From the NCBI GenBank assembly GCA_002317595.1, contig DCHL01000074.1:1809-12073 (forward strand): a DNA stretch of 10,265 nt, read 5' to 3'. The position numbers were made by a program, and so were the translations under genes. This document shows, one piece after another, positions 1 through 6,579 of this stretch; the first letter of the stretch is position 1, and each line of letters starts with the position of its first letter. The notes below the pieces were generated by a model. That model ran no database searches. It worked only from the letters and a program-made list of their open reading frames with translations, and was not told the DNA's origin. Source of the DNA: Lachnospiraceae bacterium UBA1753. Its GTDB lineage: Bacteria; Bacillota; Clostridia; Lachnospirales; Lachnospiraceae.

Positions 1-1313
1 ACAAGACTCTCGATGTGCTGCGTGGTGAGACCACACTTGGCGAGGGCGGAGCGCACCTCCAGCTGAGTGTATGAAGGAAACTCATTCCAGATTTCCTCGA
101 TGCAGGAGGTCTTGATACTCTGGTCCATCTCCTGCTCAAAGTAGCCTATCTGCAGAAATTCACCCTGAACGACCTTGCCGGAGAGTGGATTGATAAGACC
201 GAGGAGGCTCTTTAAGAGCGTTGTCTTACCGATACCGTTGGCACCCGTCATGACAATTTTTTCACCGCGTTCCATACGGAGATTAAGGGGCGATGAGAGG
301 GGCTCGTCGTAGCCGATGACGAGGTCTGTTGTTTCAAAAATATATCTGCCGGGTGTCCTGGCTTCTCTGAAGTGGAATTCCGGCTTCGGCTTTTCATATA
401 CCTTCTCAATGAGGTCCATGTTGTCAAGCTTCTTCTGGCGTGACATTGCCATGTTTCTGGTGGCAACTCTCGCCTTGTTTCTTGCAACGAAATCCTTGAG
501 CTCAGCGATTTCCTTCTGCTGTCTCTGGTAGGCAGCTTCCTGCTGAGATTTTTTCATCTCATAGACTTCCATGAACTTATCATAATCACCGACATAACGG
601 CCCAGCTGACGGTTGTCCATGTGATAGATCAGATTGATGACAGAATTCAGGAAGGGTATGTCGTGGGAGATGAGGATGAAGGCATTCTCATACTCGTTGA
701 GGTATCTCTTCAACCACTCAATATGTTCCACATCCAGATAGTTGGTGGGCTCGTCGAGGAGCAGGATGTCAGGCTTTGAGAGCAGCAGCTTTCCGAGAAG
801 AACCTTGGTCCTCTGGCCACCAGATAATTCAGTCACATCCCTGTCAAGACCGAGGTCGAGAAGCCCAAGCGCACGGGCAACCTCCTCAACCTTGGAATCA
901 ATCAGATAGAAGTCGTGGGCATCGAGAAGCTCCTGGATAGTGCCGAGCTCCTCCATGTATGCCTCAAGAGTTGTTTCGTCTGCTTCACCCATGGCATCGC
1001 AGATTTCATTCATTCTAGCCTCGAGGTCGAAGAGACTATCGTATGCAGACTTGAGCACCTGTTCGAGAGTCATGCCCTTCTGGAGTGCAGTGTGCTGGTC
1101 GAGGTATCCCACCGTCACATTTTTTGCCCATTCTATCTTGCCTTCATCAGGCATTAGCTTGCCTGTAATGATGTTCATAAAGGTGGATTTGCCCTCGCCG
1201 TTAGCGCCGATGAGACCAATGTGCTCGCCCTTGAGGAGGCGGAAGGACACATCGTCGAAGATCATTCTGTCGCCGAAGCCGTGGGTTAAGTGTTCTACGT
1301 TTAATATGCTCAT
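1..1313 (-). CDS. ABC-F family ATP-binding protein (C-terminus cut by window edge)
   Basis: Soluble twin-ATPase protein of the ABC-F family, whose members act at the ribosome (translation factors or antibiotic-protection proteins) rather than in transport. The reverse strand is open for 437 codons from ATG 1313-1311 to the window start. Visible in order: Walker A GANGEGKST (residues 36-44), signature LSGGQ (163-167), Walker B DILLLDEP (182-189) followed by TNYLD, switch His in LISHD, a charged helical interdomain linker of roughly residues 250-305 rich in Lys, Arg and Gln, then the second Walker A GANGIGKTT (357-365). The second signature and Walker B lie outside the window; about 80 residues are probably missing compared with a usual ABC-F length near 520. 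No membrane segments are seen. An AGGAG ribosome-binding site lies 7-8 bases before the ATG. The gene diverges from the AAA ATPase. The subfamily (Uup/YkpA-like or resistance type) cannot be settled here, so no symbol is given. Confidence 0.93.
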   Translation of the reverse strand, partial: MSILNVEHLTHGFGDRMIFDDVSFRLLKGEHIGLIGANGEGKSTFMNIITGKLMPDEGKIEWAKNVTVGYLDQHTALQKGMTLEQVLKSAYDSLFDLEARMNEICDAMGEADETTLEAYMEELGTIQELLDAHDFYLIDSKVEEVARALGLLDLGLDRDVTELSGGQRTKVLLGKLLLSKPDILLLDEPTNYLDVEHIEWLKRYLNEYENAFILISHDIPFLNSVINLIYHMDNRQLGRYVGDYDKFMEVYEMKKSQQEAAYQRQQKEIAELKDFVARNKARVATRNMAMSRQKKLDNMDLIEKVYEKPKPEFHFREARTPGRYIFETTDLVIGYDEPLSSPLNLRMERGEKIVMTGANGIGKTTLLKSLLGLINPLSGKVVQGEFLQIGYFEQEMDQSIKTSCIEEIWNEFPSYTQLEVRSALAKCGLTTQHIESL

Positions 1314-1338
1314 AAATATCTCCTGGAAATTCGTGAAT

Positions 1339-1351
1339 TGTGCGTCGCACA
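1339..1351. promoter_or_regulatory. Short palindrome upstream of the ABC-F gene
   Basis: TGTGCG-T-CGCACA is a perfect inverted repeat with a one-base centre, ending 26 bases before the ABC-F start codon, in its 5' leader or promoter. It could be a repressor operator, as the arms are too close for an RNA hairpin. On the minus strand a TATGAT hexamer lies just upstream, but no good -35 accompanies it. The role is inferred from position only. Confidence 0.25.
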
Positions 1352-1420
1352 GACAACATCATATCATAAATCCGGCCGCATAGTGTATAACTGTGGTGCG
1401 GAAAAAATACTGATTTATAA

Positions 1421-1489
1421 TTATGAAGAATTATGAAGAGTTATGAAGAATTATGAAAGAACTATTGAATTATGAAGAATTATGAAATA
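1421..1489 (+). repeat. 10-bp tandem repeat array (TTATGAAGAA type)
   Basis: Copies of TTATGAAGAA or one- to three-base variants start at 1421, 1431, 1441, 1451, 1470 and 1480, and a related ATGAAGAG lies at 1501. The period is 10 bp, with one 9-bp degenerate unit at 1461-1469, so equivalent bases fall close to the same face of the helix. The array sits in the gap between the divergent ABC-F and AAA ATPase genes and covers the -35 region of the candidate ATPase promoter. It may be a multi-site operator or a slippage-prone promoter element; function is inference. Confidence 0.8.
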
Positions 1490-1493
1490 AAAT
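1465..1493 (+). promoter_or_regulatory. Candidate sigma-70 promoter of the AAA ATPase gene
   Basis: TTGAAT (1465-1470) and TAAAAT (1488-1493) are separated by 17 bp, giving four and five matches to the consensus hexamers. Transcription would start near 1500, shortly before the AAAGGA ribosome-binding site at 1514-1519. The hexamers are embedded in the 10-bp repeat array, and AT-rich sequence yields such matches by chance, so confidence is moderate. Confidence 0.45.
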
Positions 1494-1529
1494 TGTATTC
1501 ATGAAGAGTTTTGAAAGGAAATGGTTGGT

Positions 1530-2582
1530 ATGGGAAATCCATTTACACTTACATTTGGTAGAAAGCCATCAGAATACATTATCAGAAGAAGCGATATTGA
1601 GGAGATAAAGAGTGCATTCTTGGAGGAGCCTGCAAGGAGTCAGTCATATCTCATTCGAGGTGTTAGGGGAAGTGGAAAAACTGTGCTGATGACAGCAATA
1701 GCAAAAGAATTTGCTGGCAACTCAGACTGGGTTTGTGTTGATTTGAATTCATCTCAGAATCTGATTGATGATTTATCATACCGGTTGGCAGACGCATGTG
1801 AACACGTTGCTGGAATCATTGACCGGGGAAAGGATATTTCAGTTGCAGGGTTTGGTATTGGGTTTGGAAGCAAATCAGAGCGGGATAGTGTAAGCAGGTG
1901 CGAGGAAATACTGAATATACTCAAGAAGCGCAATAAGAAACTTTTAATTACTATTGATGAAGTGTGTAATGATAAAAGCATGAAACAGCTGGCGAGCCAG
2001 TTTCAAATATGGATTAGGAAAGATTATCAGATTTTTTTGCTGATGACAGGACTTTATGAAAATATAAATGCAATCCAGAATGATCCACAGCTGACATTCC
2101 TTTTAAGAACACCCAAAATTGCATTGGGACCATTAGGATTATCTCAGATAACCAGACAATATGAAGGTACACTGAAGATATCCAATGAAACAGCAATGAG
2201 GTTGGCGAAAGAGACCAAGGGTTATGCTTTTGCATTTCAGGCATTGGGTATGATTTATTATGATAATGAGGAATCCTTATCACTAGAGAAGCAGTTAGAT
2301 GTACTGGACGAGTATTTAGATGAGTATGTGTATCAGAAAATATGGAGTGGCCTTTCTGAACAGGATAGAAATGTTGTACTTACGCTGTCTGATGAAAGGG
2401 CAGCTAAGGTTAAAGATATTTGCGAAGCGGTAGGCATGAGTTCTGCAACTTTTTCAAAATATAGAGAGCGCTTGATTAATAAGGGATTAATTACTGCTAG
2501 TCAGCATGGATATATTGAGGTTGCATTACCTAGATTTAGAAGGATTTGCGAATATTATAAAATAAATCAAGATATATCCTGA
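1530..2582 (+). CDS. ORC/Cdc6-like AAA ATPase with C-terminal winged helix
   Basis: P-loop ATPase of the AAA/STAND-related class often annotated only as ATP-binding protein. The N-terminal NPFTLTFGRKP motif is typical of these clostridial ATPases. Walker A GVRGSGKT lies near residue 45, Walker B LLITIDEV near 140 and a sensor-like LLMTGLYEN near 172. The last 75 or so residues (DICEAVGMSSATFSKYRERL, then a YIEV wing) look like a winged helix-turn-helix able to bind DNA. An in-frame ATG at 1521 gives 353 residues, but AAAGGA at 1514-1519 is only one base from it and ten from ATG 1530, so I prefer 1530 (350 residues, starting MGNPF). No partner gene is adjacent. Composition is clearly more AT-rich than the flanking genes, which suggests acquisition. 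The biological role is unknown; DNA-linked regulation, plasmid-like partition or defence functions are all possible. Confidence 0.85.
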   Translation: MGNPFTLTFGRKPSEYIIRRSDIEEIKSAFLEEPARSQSYLIRGVRGSGKTVLMTAIAKEFAGNSDWVCVDLNSSQNLIDDLSYRLADACEHVAGIIDRGKDISVAGFGIGFGSKSERDSVSRCEEILNILKKRNKKLLITIDEVCNDKSMKQLASQFQIWIRKDYQIFLLMTGLYENINAIQNDPQLTFLLRTPKIALGPLGLSQITRQYEGTLKISNETAMRLAKETKGYAFAFQALGMIYYDNEESLSLEKQLDVLDEYLDEYVYQKIWSGLSEQDRNVVLTLSDERAAKVKDICEAVGMSSATFSKYRERLINKGLITASQHGYIEVALPRFRRICEYYKINQDIS

Positions 2583-2604
2583 ACTTTAGCTCTGGAGATA
2601 TCTT
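2569..2604 (+). terminator. Weak candidate terminator hairpin after the AAA ATPase
   Basis: AAGATATATCC (2569-2579) pairs with GGAGATATCTT (2594-2604) with one mismatch, around a 14-base loop that includes the stop codon. The following bases (GTTGCTCC) are only mildly T-rich, so this is a poor intrinsic terminator. A second imperfect hairpin, GCTCC/GGAGC, follows at 2608-2631. Confidence 0.3.
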
Positions 2605-2645
2605 GTTGCTCCTGGGTTCACTTCCTGGAGCATTAGCAGCGTAGC

Positions 2646-2689
2646 TGCGTTAGAACTGCGTAGCGAAGCGGATTGCGAATGTCCGCTTT
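2646..2689 (+). repeat. Dispersed 44-bp hairpin repeat, copy 1
   Basis: This block matches 5480-5523 at 41 of 44 positions in the same orientation. Its core is a stem, AAGCGGA (2666-2672) with TCCGCTT (2682-2688), around the nine-base loop TTGCGAATG. A separate small palindrome, GCAGC-GTA-GCTGC (2636-2648), overlaps its left edge. It lies in the 189-bp gap between the AAA ATPase and the reductase gene, where no convincing promoter was found. It resembles a REP-type or small-RNA-hairpin repeat; mobility or function is not shown. Confidence 0.8.
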
Positions 2690-2771
2690 ACTTAAAGATG
2701 TTTTGTATTCACCGCAAGTGGAAGTAGGTGGAATATGATTCAGAGATTACACTAACTATGGAGGGATTATT

Positions 2772-3686
2772 GTGAAGTATCTTGTGATTGGAGCCGGAGG
2801 AACCGGCGGATGTATTGGCGCATTCATGGCTGAGGCAGGCAAGGATGTGACCCTGATAGCCAGAGGTGAGCACCTGAAGAAAATTAATGAGAACGGCCTC
2901 AGAATGGAGACCGCCGCAAGAGGCAGTTACACCGTGAAGGTCAAGGCCTGTACCATGGAGGATTACGCAGAGACTCCTGACGTAATATTTGTGTGCGTGA
3001 AGGGATACTCCCTTGCTGACACGATTCCTTTTATTAAGAGGGTAGCGGGTGAGGATACTGTTGTCATTCCCGTGCTCAATATTTATGGAACTGGCGGGAG
3101 AATGCAGGAGGAGCTTCCTGGAATTCTTGTCACTGACGGCTGCATCTACGTGGCGGCTCAGATTAAGGAGCCTGGCTGCATCTGGATGAATGGTACAATT
3201 CTCCGCGTGGTTTACGGCGTGAGGGATGAATCTGAGTACAGGCCTGTGCTTGAGGACATCGAGAAGGACCTTAAGGAGAGTGGAATCGAACCACTCCTCT
3301 CTGACAATATCAGAAGGGATGCGCTTCAGAAGTTTTCTTACGTGTCACCCGCTGCTGCCTGCGGTCAGTACTATGATGCCAATGCAGACAGGATGCAGGT
3401 TCCAGGCGAGGTGAGGGATACCTTCGCAGGGCTCATCCACGAGATTGACATTCTTGCAGAGGCAATGGACATCCATTTCGAGGTTGACATCGTAAAGACC
3501 AATCTCGACATTCTCGATAAGCTCTCGCCTGACGCATCCACATCGATGCAGCGCGATATCAGGGCGGGCAAGGCCTCTGAGATTGACGGACTTATCTTCG
3601 AGGTAGTGCGCCTTGGTGAAAAATATGGAGTCGAGCTTCCTATCTACAGCAGGATTGCAGCTGAGATGAGAAACAGAGGCATGTGA
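2772..3686 (+). CDS. Ketopantoate reductase (ApbA/PanE) family protein
   Basis: Cytoplasmic NADPH-dependent reductase fold of the 2-dehydropantoate 2-reductase family; the classical member makes pantoate for coenzyme A synthesis. The 304 residues match the usual length. The start is GTG 2772, supported by GGAGG at 2760-2764 with seven bases of spacing. A Rossmann motif GAGGTGG lies at residues 7-13, the family Lys in VKGYS at 77, Asn103 in VLNIYG, the catalytic-type Lys187 in QKFSYV, and the C-terminal STSMQRDIRAGKASEIDG block carries Glu260. The two substrate-binding asparagines normally found four and eight residues after the Lys appear replaced by Val and Ala, so the substrate may not be ketopantoate. 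The gene stands alone, between a hairpin repeat and the riboswitch promoter that starts ten bases after its stop. It is co-directional with the cobalt cluster but transcribed ahead of that cluster's own promoter. Family assignment is firm; substrate is uncertain. Confidence 0.88.
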   Translation: MKYLVIGAGGTGGCIGAFMAEAGKDVTLIARGEHLKKINENGLRMETAARGSYTVKVKACTMEDYAETPDVIFVCVKGYSLADTIPFIKRVAGEDTVVIPVLNIYGTGGRMQEELPGILVTDGCIYVAAQIKEPGCIWMNGTILRVVYGVRDESEYRPVLEDIEKDLKESGIEPLLSDNIRRDALQKFSYVSPAAACGQYYDANADRMQVPGEVRDTFAGLIHEIDILAEAMDIHFEVDIVKTNLDILDKLSPDASTSMQRDIRAGKASEIDGLIFEVVRLGEKYGVELPIYSRIAAEMRNRGM

Positions 3687-3695
3687 GACATATTT

Positions 3696-3724
3696 TTGAC
3701 AAAGACATGCTGTGGTGATAGTAT
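3696..3724 (+). promoter_or_regulatory. Sigma-70 promoter driving the riboswitch operon
   Basis: TTGACA (3696-3701), a perfect -35 consensus, is separated by exactly 17 bp from TAGTAT (3719-3724), a five-of-six -10. Predicted start is near 3731, about 20 bases before the first paired base of the cobalamin riboswitch. Position and quality make this the likely promoter of the whole cbiK-to-ABC-transporter cluster. Confidence 0.8.
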
Positions 3725-3747
3725 ATCTTTCGAAGTAAATATTTAAC

Positions 3748-3931
3748 AGTAATCGGTGCCGCGGACGGAGATATTTTTTCTTCGGGACGTGGGTAAAAGG
3801 GAAACAGGTGTAATTCCTGTACGATCTCGTCACTGTGATTAGGGAGTGCTCTTTTGGGGTGCGTCACTGGGCCTTGCCTGGGAAGACAAAGGGAGCATGA
3901 TGATCTATAAGCCAGGAAACCTGCCGGTTAT
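3748..3931 (+). ncRNA. Cobalamin riboswitch (B12 aptamer)
   Basis: Cis-acting RNA that binds adenosylcobalamin or a related corrinoid and lowers expression of downstream genes. The conserved blocks appear in order: GGTGCC near 3755, GGGAAACAGGTGTAATTCC (3800-3816 region), TCTCGTCACTGTGA (3825-3838), GTCACTGGGCC with TGGGAAG (3863-3884), and the near-universal B12 box AAGCCAGGAAACCTGCC (3909-3925). Closing stem P1 pairs AATCGG (3751-3756) with CCGGTT (3924-3929), including one wobble, and may extend by one or two pairs. The promoter lies just upstream and an intrinsic terminator downstream, so control is probably premature termination when B12 is plentiful. The regulated gene directly downstream is cbiK. 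Boundaries are accurate to a few bases. Confidence 0.96.
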
Positions 3932-3994
3932 AATAGTACAGGAAGTTTTCCGGATCACGAGTAATTGGTCGTACTGAAATAGTAATGATTGATT

Positions 3995-4026
3995 GCTCCG
4001 CAGATTTTTTGCGGGGCTTTTCTTTT
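3995..4026 (+). terminator. Intrinsic terminator of the riboswitch expression platform
   Basis: GCTCCGCA (3995-4002) pairs with TGCGGGGC (4010-4017) over eight base pairs with one G-U, around a T-rich loop, followed by TTTTCTTTT. It lies about 65 bases after the aptamer and 136 bases before the cbiK start, so it is best read as the regulated off-switch. A competing AGTAC/GTACT pairing (3935-3939 with 3971-3975) lies between aptamer and terminator; whether it is the antiterminator is not resolved. Confidence 0.85.
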
Positions 4027-4050
4027 GTATGTCTGGATTCTTGCTTAGGA

Positions 4051-4092
4051 GGAACGCTTACGAAACGAAGTTTCATATTTTGGATGCGTTCC
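4051..4092 (+). other. Nested hairpin in the cbiK leader
   Basis: An outer seven-bp inverted repeat, GGAACGC (4051-4057) with GCGTTCC (4086-4092), encloses an inner GAAAC-GAA-GTTTC hairpin (4062-4074). It lies between the riboswitch terminator and the cbiK ribosome-binding site (AAGGAGG, 4144-4150) in the read-through transcript. No T-tract follows, so it is not a second terminator. It may stabilise or process the mRNA; this is inference from structure. Confidence 0.4.
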
Positions 4093-4161
4093 GACGACCT
4101 ATCAATGAAGATTTCAAAGAAATCGAGTTGATAATACCAATTCAAGGAGGACAAGAAAATT

Positions 4162-5466
4162 ATGAAGAGAAAAATTGTTGCACTTATGGTTGCAGTGGTA
4201 ATGACTGCCGTTTCACTTGCAGGCTGTGGAAGTGCTGCTCCTGCATCTGCACCTGCAGAGACAGAGGCAGCAGAAGAGGTCGCTGAAGCACCCGCTGAGG
4301 AAGAGACTGAAGAGGAGACTACTGATGAGGTGGTTGCCACTGAGGAAACTGATGCAGAAGAGGAAGAGACTGAAGCTGTATCTGATGATCAGGCCGCTGC
4401 GGACGCAGTTGCTGAGCTTATCGATGCCATTTATGTTCAGGAAAGAACGGATGAGACAGATGCCCAGTGCGAGGCTGCCAAGGCAGCATGGGATGCACTT
4501 ACAGATGCCCAGAAGGAGCTTGTTGAGGGTGAGGAAGCTGACCCTGACTACTTCGGAAGAGATACAGGTGATGCAAGTCTTGACGATCCTCTGAATGCTG
4601 ATGACATCGGCGAGAATGAGATTCTTGTTGTAAGCTTTGGTACATCCTTCAACGACAGCCGTGTTGCTACAGTCGGTGGTGTTGAGAAGGCTATCGCTGC
4701 TGCATATCCTGACTGGTCTGTAAGAAGAGCCTTCACAGCTCAGATCATCATCAACCATATTCAGGCAAGAGACGGCGAGAAGATTGACAATATGGAGCAG
4801 GCTCTTGAGAGAGCGGTTGCAAATGGTGTTAAGAACCTCGTTATCCAGCCTACACATCTTATGCATGGAGCAGAGTATGACGAGCTTACTGATGCACTTG
4901 ACGAGTACGGCGACAAGTTTGAGAAGGTTGTAGTTGCTGAGCCACTTCTTGGTGAGGTGGGAGATGATGCTACTGTCATCAATGCTGATAAGCTTACTGT
5001 TGCCAATGCAGTAGTTGCTGCAACTGCAAAGGATGGCGGATTTGCCGATGTGGCAGCTGCTGACAGCGAGGGCGTTGCATTTGTCCTTATGGGACATGGA
5101 ACTTCACACACAGCCAAGGTAACCTACTCTCAGATGCAGACACAGATGGAGAAGCTTGGTTACAAGAACGTATTTATCGGAACTGTTGAGGGTGAGCCGG
5201 AAGAGACTGAATGCGAGAACGTGATTGATTCTGTTCAGGCCGATGGTTACACAAAGGTTATCCTTCGTCCTCTTATGGTAGTTGCAGGTGACCATGCCAA
5301 CAACGATATGGCAGGCGATGATGAGGATTCATGGAAGAGCATGTTTGCTGCCAGCGAGTACTTTGACAGCGTTGACTGCCAGATTGCAGGTCTTGGTGAG
5401 ATTACTGAGGTTCAGGAACTCTATGTTAAGCATACAAAGGATGCAATCGATTCACTCGGGCTGTAA
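4162..5466 (+). CDS. cbiK: CbiK-type sirohydrochlorin cobaltochelatase, exported lipoprotein
   Basis: Class II chelatase family; CbiK inserts cobalt into sirohydrochlorin early in the anaerobic B12 pathway. The N-terminus is a lipoprotein signal peptide with lipobox LAGC (Cys22), so the enzyme should be anchored outside the membrane. A long acidic Ala/Glu/Thr linker covers about residues 26-76, then a helical module (77-125, with DALTDAQKELV) of a kind seen in clostridial surface proteins. The CbiK domain runs from about 152 (ILVVSFGTSFNDSR) to the end: RRAFTAQIII, QPTHLMHG (230-236), LMGHGTSH (309-316) and VVAGDHANNDMAGD. His312 and His378 match the two metal-binding histidines of known CbiK. 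Length is 434 versus about 265 for cytosolic CbiK, the excess being N-terminal. It is the first gene after the cobalamin riboswitch, with ribosome-binding site AAGGAGG. Related exported forms (Desulfovibrio periplasmic CbiK, Porphyromonas IhtB) bind haem, so a tetrapyrrole-binding or dechelating role is an alternative to biosynthesis. Confidence 0.93.
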   Translation: MKRKIVALMVAVVMTAVSLAGCGSAAPASAPAETEAAEEVAEAPAEEETEEETTDEVVATEETDAEEEETEAVSDDQAAADAVAELIDAIYVQERTDETDAQCEAAKAAWDALTDAQKELVEGEEADPDYFGRDTGDASLDDPLNADDIGENEILVVSFGTSFNDSRVATVGGVEKAIAAAYPDWSVRRAFTAQIIINHIQARDGEKIDNMEQALERAVANGVKNLVIQPTHLMHGAEYDELTDALDEYGDKFEKVVVAEPLLGEVGDDATVINADKLTVANAVVAATAKDGGFADVAAADSEGVAFVLMGHGTSHTAKVTYSQMQTQMEKLGYKNVFIGTVEGEPEETECENVIDSVQADGYTKVILRPLMVVAGDHANNDMAGDDEDSWKSMFAASEYFDSVDCQIAGLGEITEVQELYVKHTKDAIDSLGL

Positions 5467-5479
5467 GATGAGAGCAGCC

Positions 5480-5523
5480 TGCGTTAGAGCTGCGAAGCGA
5501 AGCGGATTGCGAATGTTCGCTTT
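5480..5523 (+). repeat. Dispersed 44-bp hairpin repeat, copy 2
   Basis: This copy is 41 of 44 bases identical to 2646-2689 and begins 13 bases after the cbiK stop. The stem is AAGCGGA (5500-5506) with TTCGCTT (5516-5522) and the same nine-base loop; it can extend to ten pairs here (GCGAAGCGGA with TTCGCTTTGC). The C-to-T change relative to copy 1 turns a G-C pair into G-U, keeping the RNA stem. It lies in the 94-bp gap before the next gene of the cluster, so it would be transcribed and could affect mRNA stability or relative expression. Confidence 0.8.
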
Positions 5524-5560
5524 GCGCGCAATCTGTGAAGCTTGATTTTGGGAAAAAATT

Positions 5561-6565
5561 GTGAGAAGAAATTATTTTATACCGGCAGTTCTGCTTGTGG
5601 CCGCGATGTCAATGTCGATATCCGGCTGCGCGCAGAGTGCTGCACCTGAAAAAAATAGTGCCTCAGACGTCACGGCTTCTGAAACTGCTGAAACATCTGC
5701 GTCTTCTGAAACCGCTGAGGCGGCTGCATCTTCTGAAAACGCTGAGGCTGCTGCGTCTTCGAAAGCTTCCGAGGCTGAAGAGACTTTGGCGGCTGAAGAG
5801 GGCGCTGAGGTCCTGGACGGCCTCAACAAGGATGCTATCGAGCCCTCTCTTCTTGATGACGGGCAGTACACGGCATATTTTGAGACAGACAGCTCTATGT
5901 TCTATGTGAGCGAGGCCTGTGATGGCAAGGGAATGCTGGCCGTGAAGAACGGTGAGATGACTATTCATGTCAGTCTGTCGGGCCATGGGATTCTGAACCT
6001 TTATGCAGGAACCGCCGATGAGGCAAAGGCAGACGAGGCTGGATGGCTTAACCCTACGGAGGATGAAGTTACCTTCAGCGACGGTATGACTGAGAAGGTC
6101 AACGGGTTTGATATACCTGTCCCCGTGCTAGATGAGGAGTTTGATGTTGCGCTTATCGGTAAGAAGGGCAAGTGGTACGACCACAAGGTCAAGGTTTCCC
6201 TTGCAGAGGATTCCAATGATACCAACCTGACTGCAGCAAAGATTGACCTGCGGGACGGAGTTCATGAGGTGGAGGTCTCCATGGAGGGCGGAACCGGCCG
6301 TGCTTCAATACTGTCACCTGCTGAACTTGATGTGGAGGATGGAAAGTCAACACTTGTCCTTACGTGGTCGAGTGAAAACTATGATTATATGATAGTTGAC
6401 GGCGAAAAGTATTTGAACGAAAATGAAGGAGGCAATTCAACCTTCGTCATTCCACTGGGAGAGGACTTTGATATCTCGGCTCCGCTTGTGGTAATTGGTG
6501 ATACGACTGCAATGAGCGAGCCTCATGAGGTGGAGTACACACTTCATTTCAAGCTGGCTGATTAG
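5561..6565 (+). CDS. Lipoprotein with two NEAT-like (iron-transport-associated) domains
   Basis: Predicted surface lipoprotein: signal peptide with lipobox SISGC (Cys23), then a low-complexity Ala/Ser/Glu/Thr stalk (about 35-80) made of imperfect SSETAEAAA repeats. Two beta-rich domains follow. Domain 1 (about 99-216) has GQYTAYFETDSSMFYVSEAC and KGKWYDHKV; domain 2 (about 229-331) has GGTGRASILSP, WSSENYDYMIVDGEKY, GNSTFVIP and IGDTTAMSEPHEVEYTL. These patterns recall NEAT-like modules found beside FecB-type importers in Clostridia; NEAT domains bind haem, but a corrinoid or other ligand is possible here. The Tyr-rich YDYM segment is a candidate ligand contact. The start is GTG 5561 with a weak GGGA site at 5550-5553; no better start gives a signal peptide. 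It lies 94 bp after cbiK and 14 bp before the binding-protein gene, so it is probably the capture component of the same system. Domain assignment comes from motif recall, not a search. Confidence 0.75.
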   Translation: MRRNYFIPAVLLVAAMSMSISGCAQSAAPEKNSASDVTASETAETSASSETAEAAASSENAEAAASSKASEAEETLAAEEGAEVLDGLNKDAIEPSLLDDGQYTAYFETDSSMFYVSEACDGKGMLAVKNGEMTIHVSLSGHGILNLYAGTADEAKADEAGWLNPTEDEVTFSDGMTEKVNGFDIPVPVLDEEFDVALIGKKGKWYDHKVKVSLAEDSNDTNLTAAKIDLRDGVHEVEVSMEGGTGRASILSPAELDVEDGKSTLVLTWSSENYDYMIVDGEKYLNENEGGNSTFVIPLGEDFDISAPLVVIGDTTAMSEPHEVEYTLHFKLAD

Positions 6566-6579
6566 GATTACATCAGTAC

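Noticed and set aside
2701..2760. Promoter for the reductase gene around TATGAT 2734-2739
   Set aside because: No -35 hexamer lies at acceptable spacing; the nearest TTGTAT is about 25 bp upstream.
3345..3833. 162-codon minus-strand ORF across the reductase 3' end and riboswitch
   Set aside because: It overlaps the conserved reductase C-terminus and the promoter and aptamer, with no family motif and no ribosome-binding site.
3995..4026. Terminator of the reductase gene
   Set aside because: It lies more than 300 bases after that gene and behind a separate strong promoter and aptamer, so it belongs to the riboswitch.
4213..5097. 294-codon minus-strand ORF opposite cbiK
   Set aside because: It is antisense to a clear CbiK reading frame, has Ser/Cys/Leu-biased composition and no recognisable motif; it reflects codon bias of the real gene.
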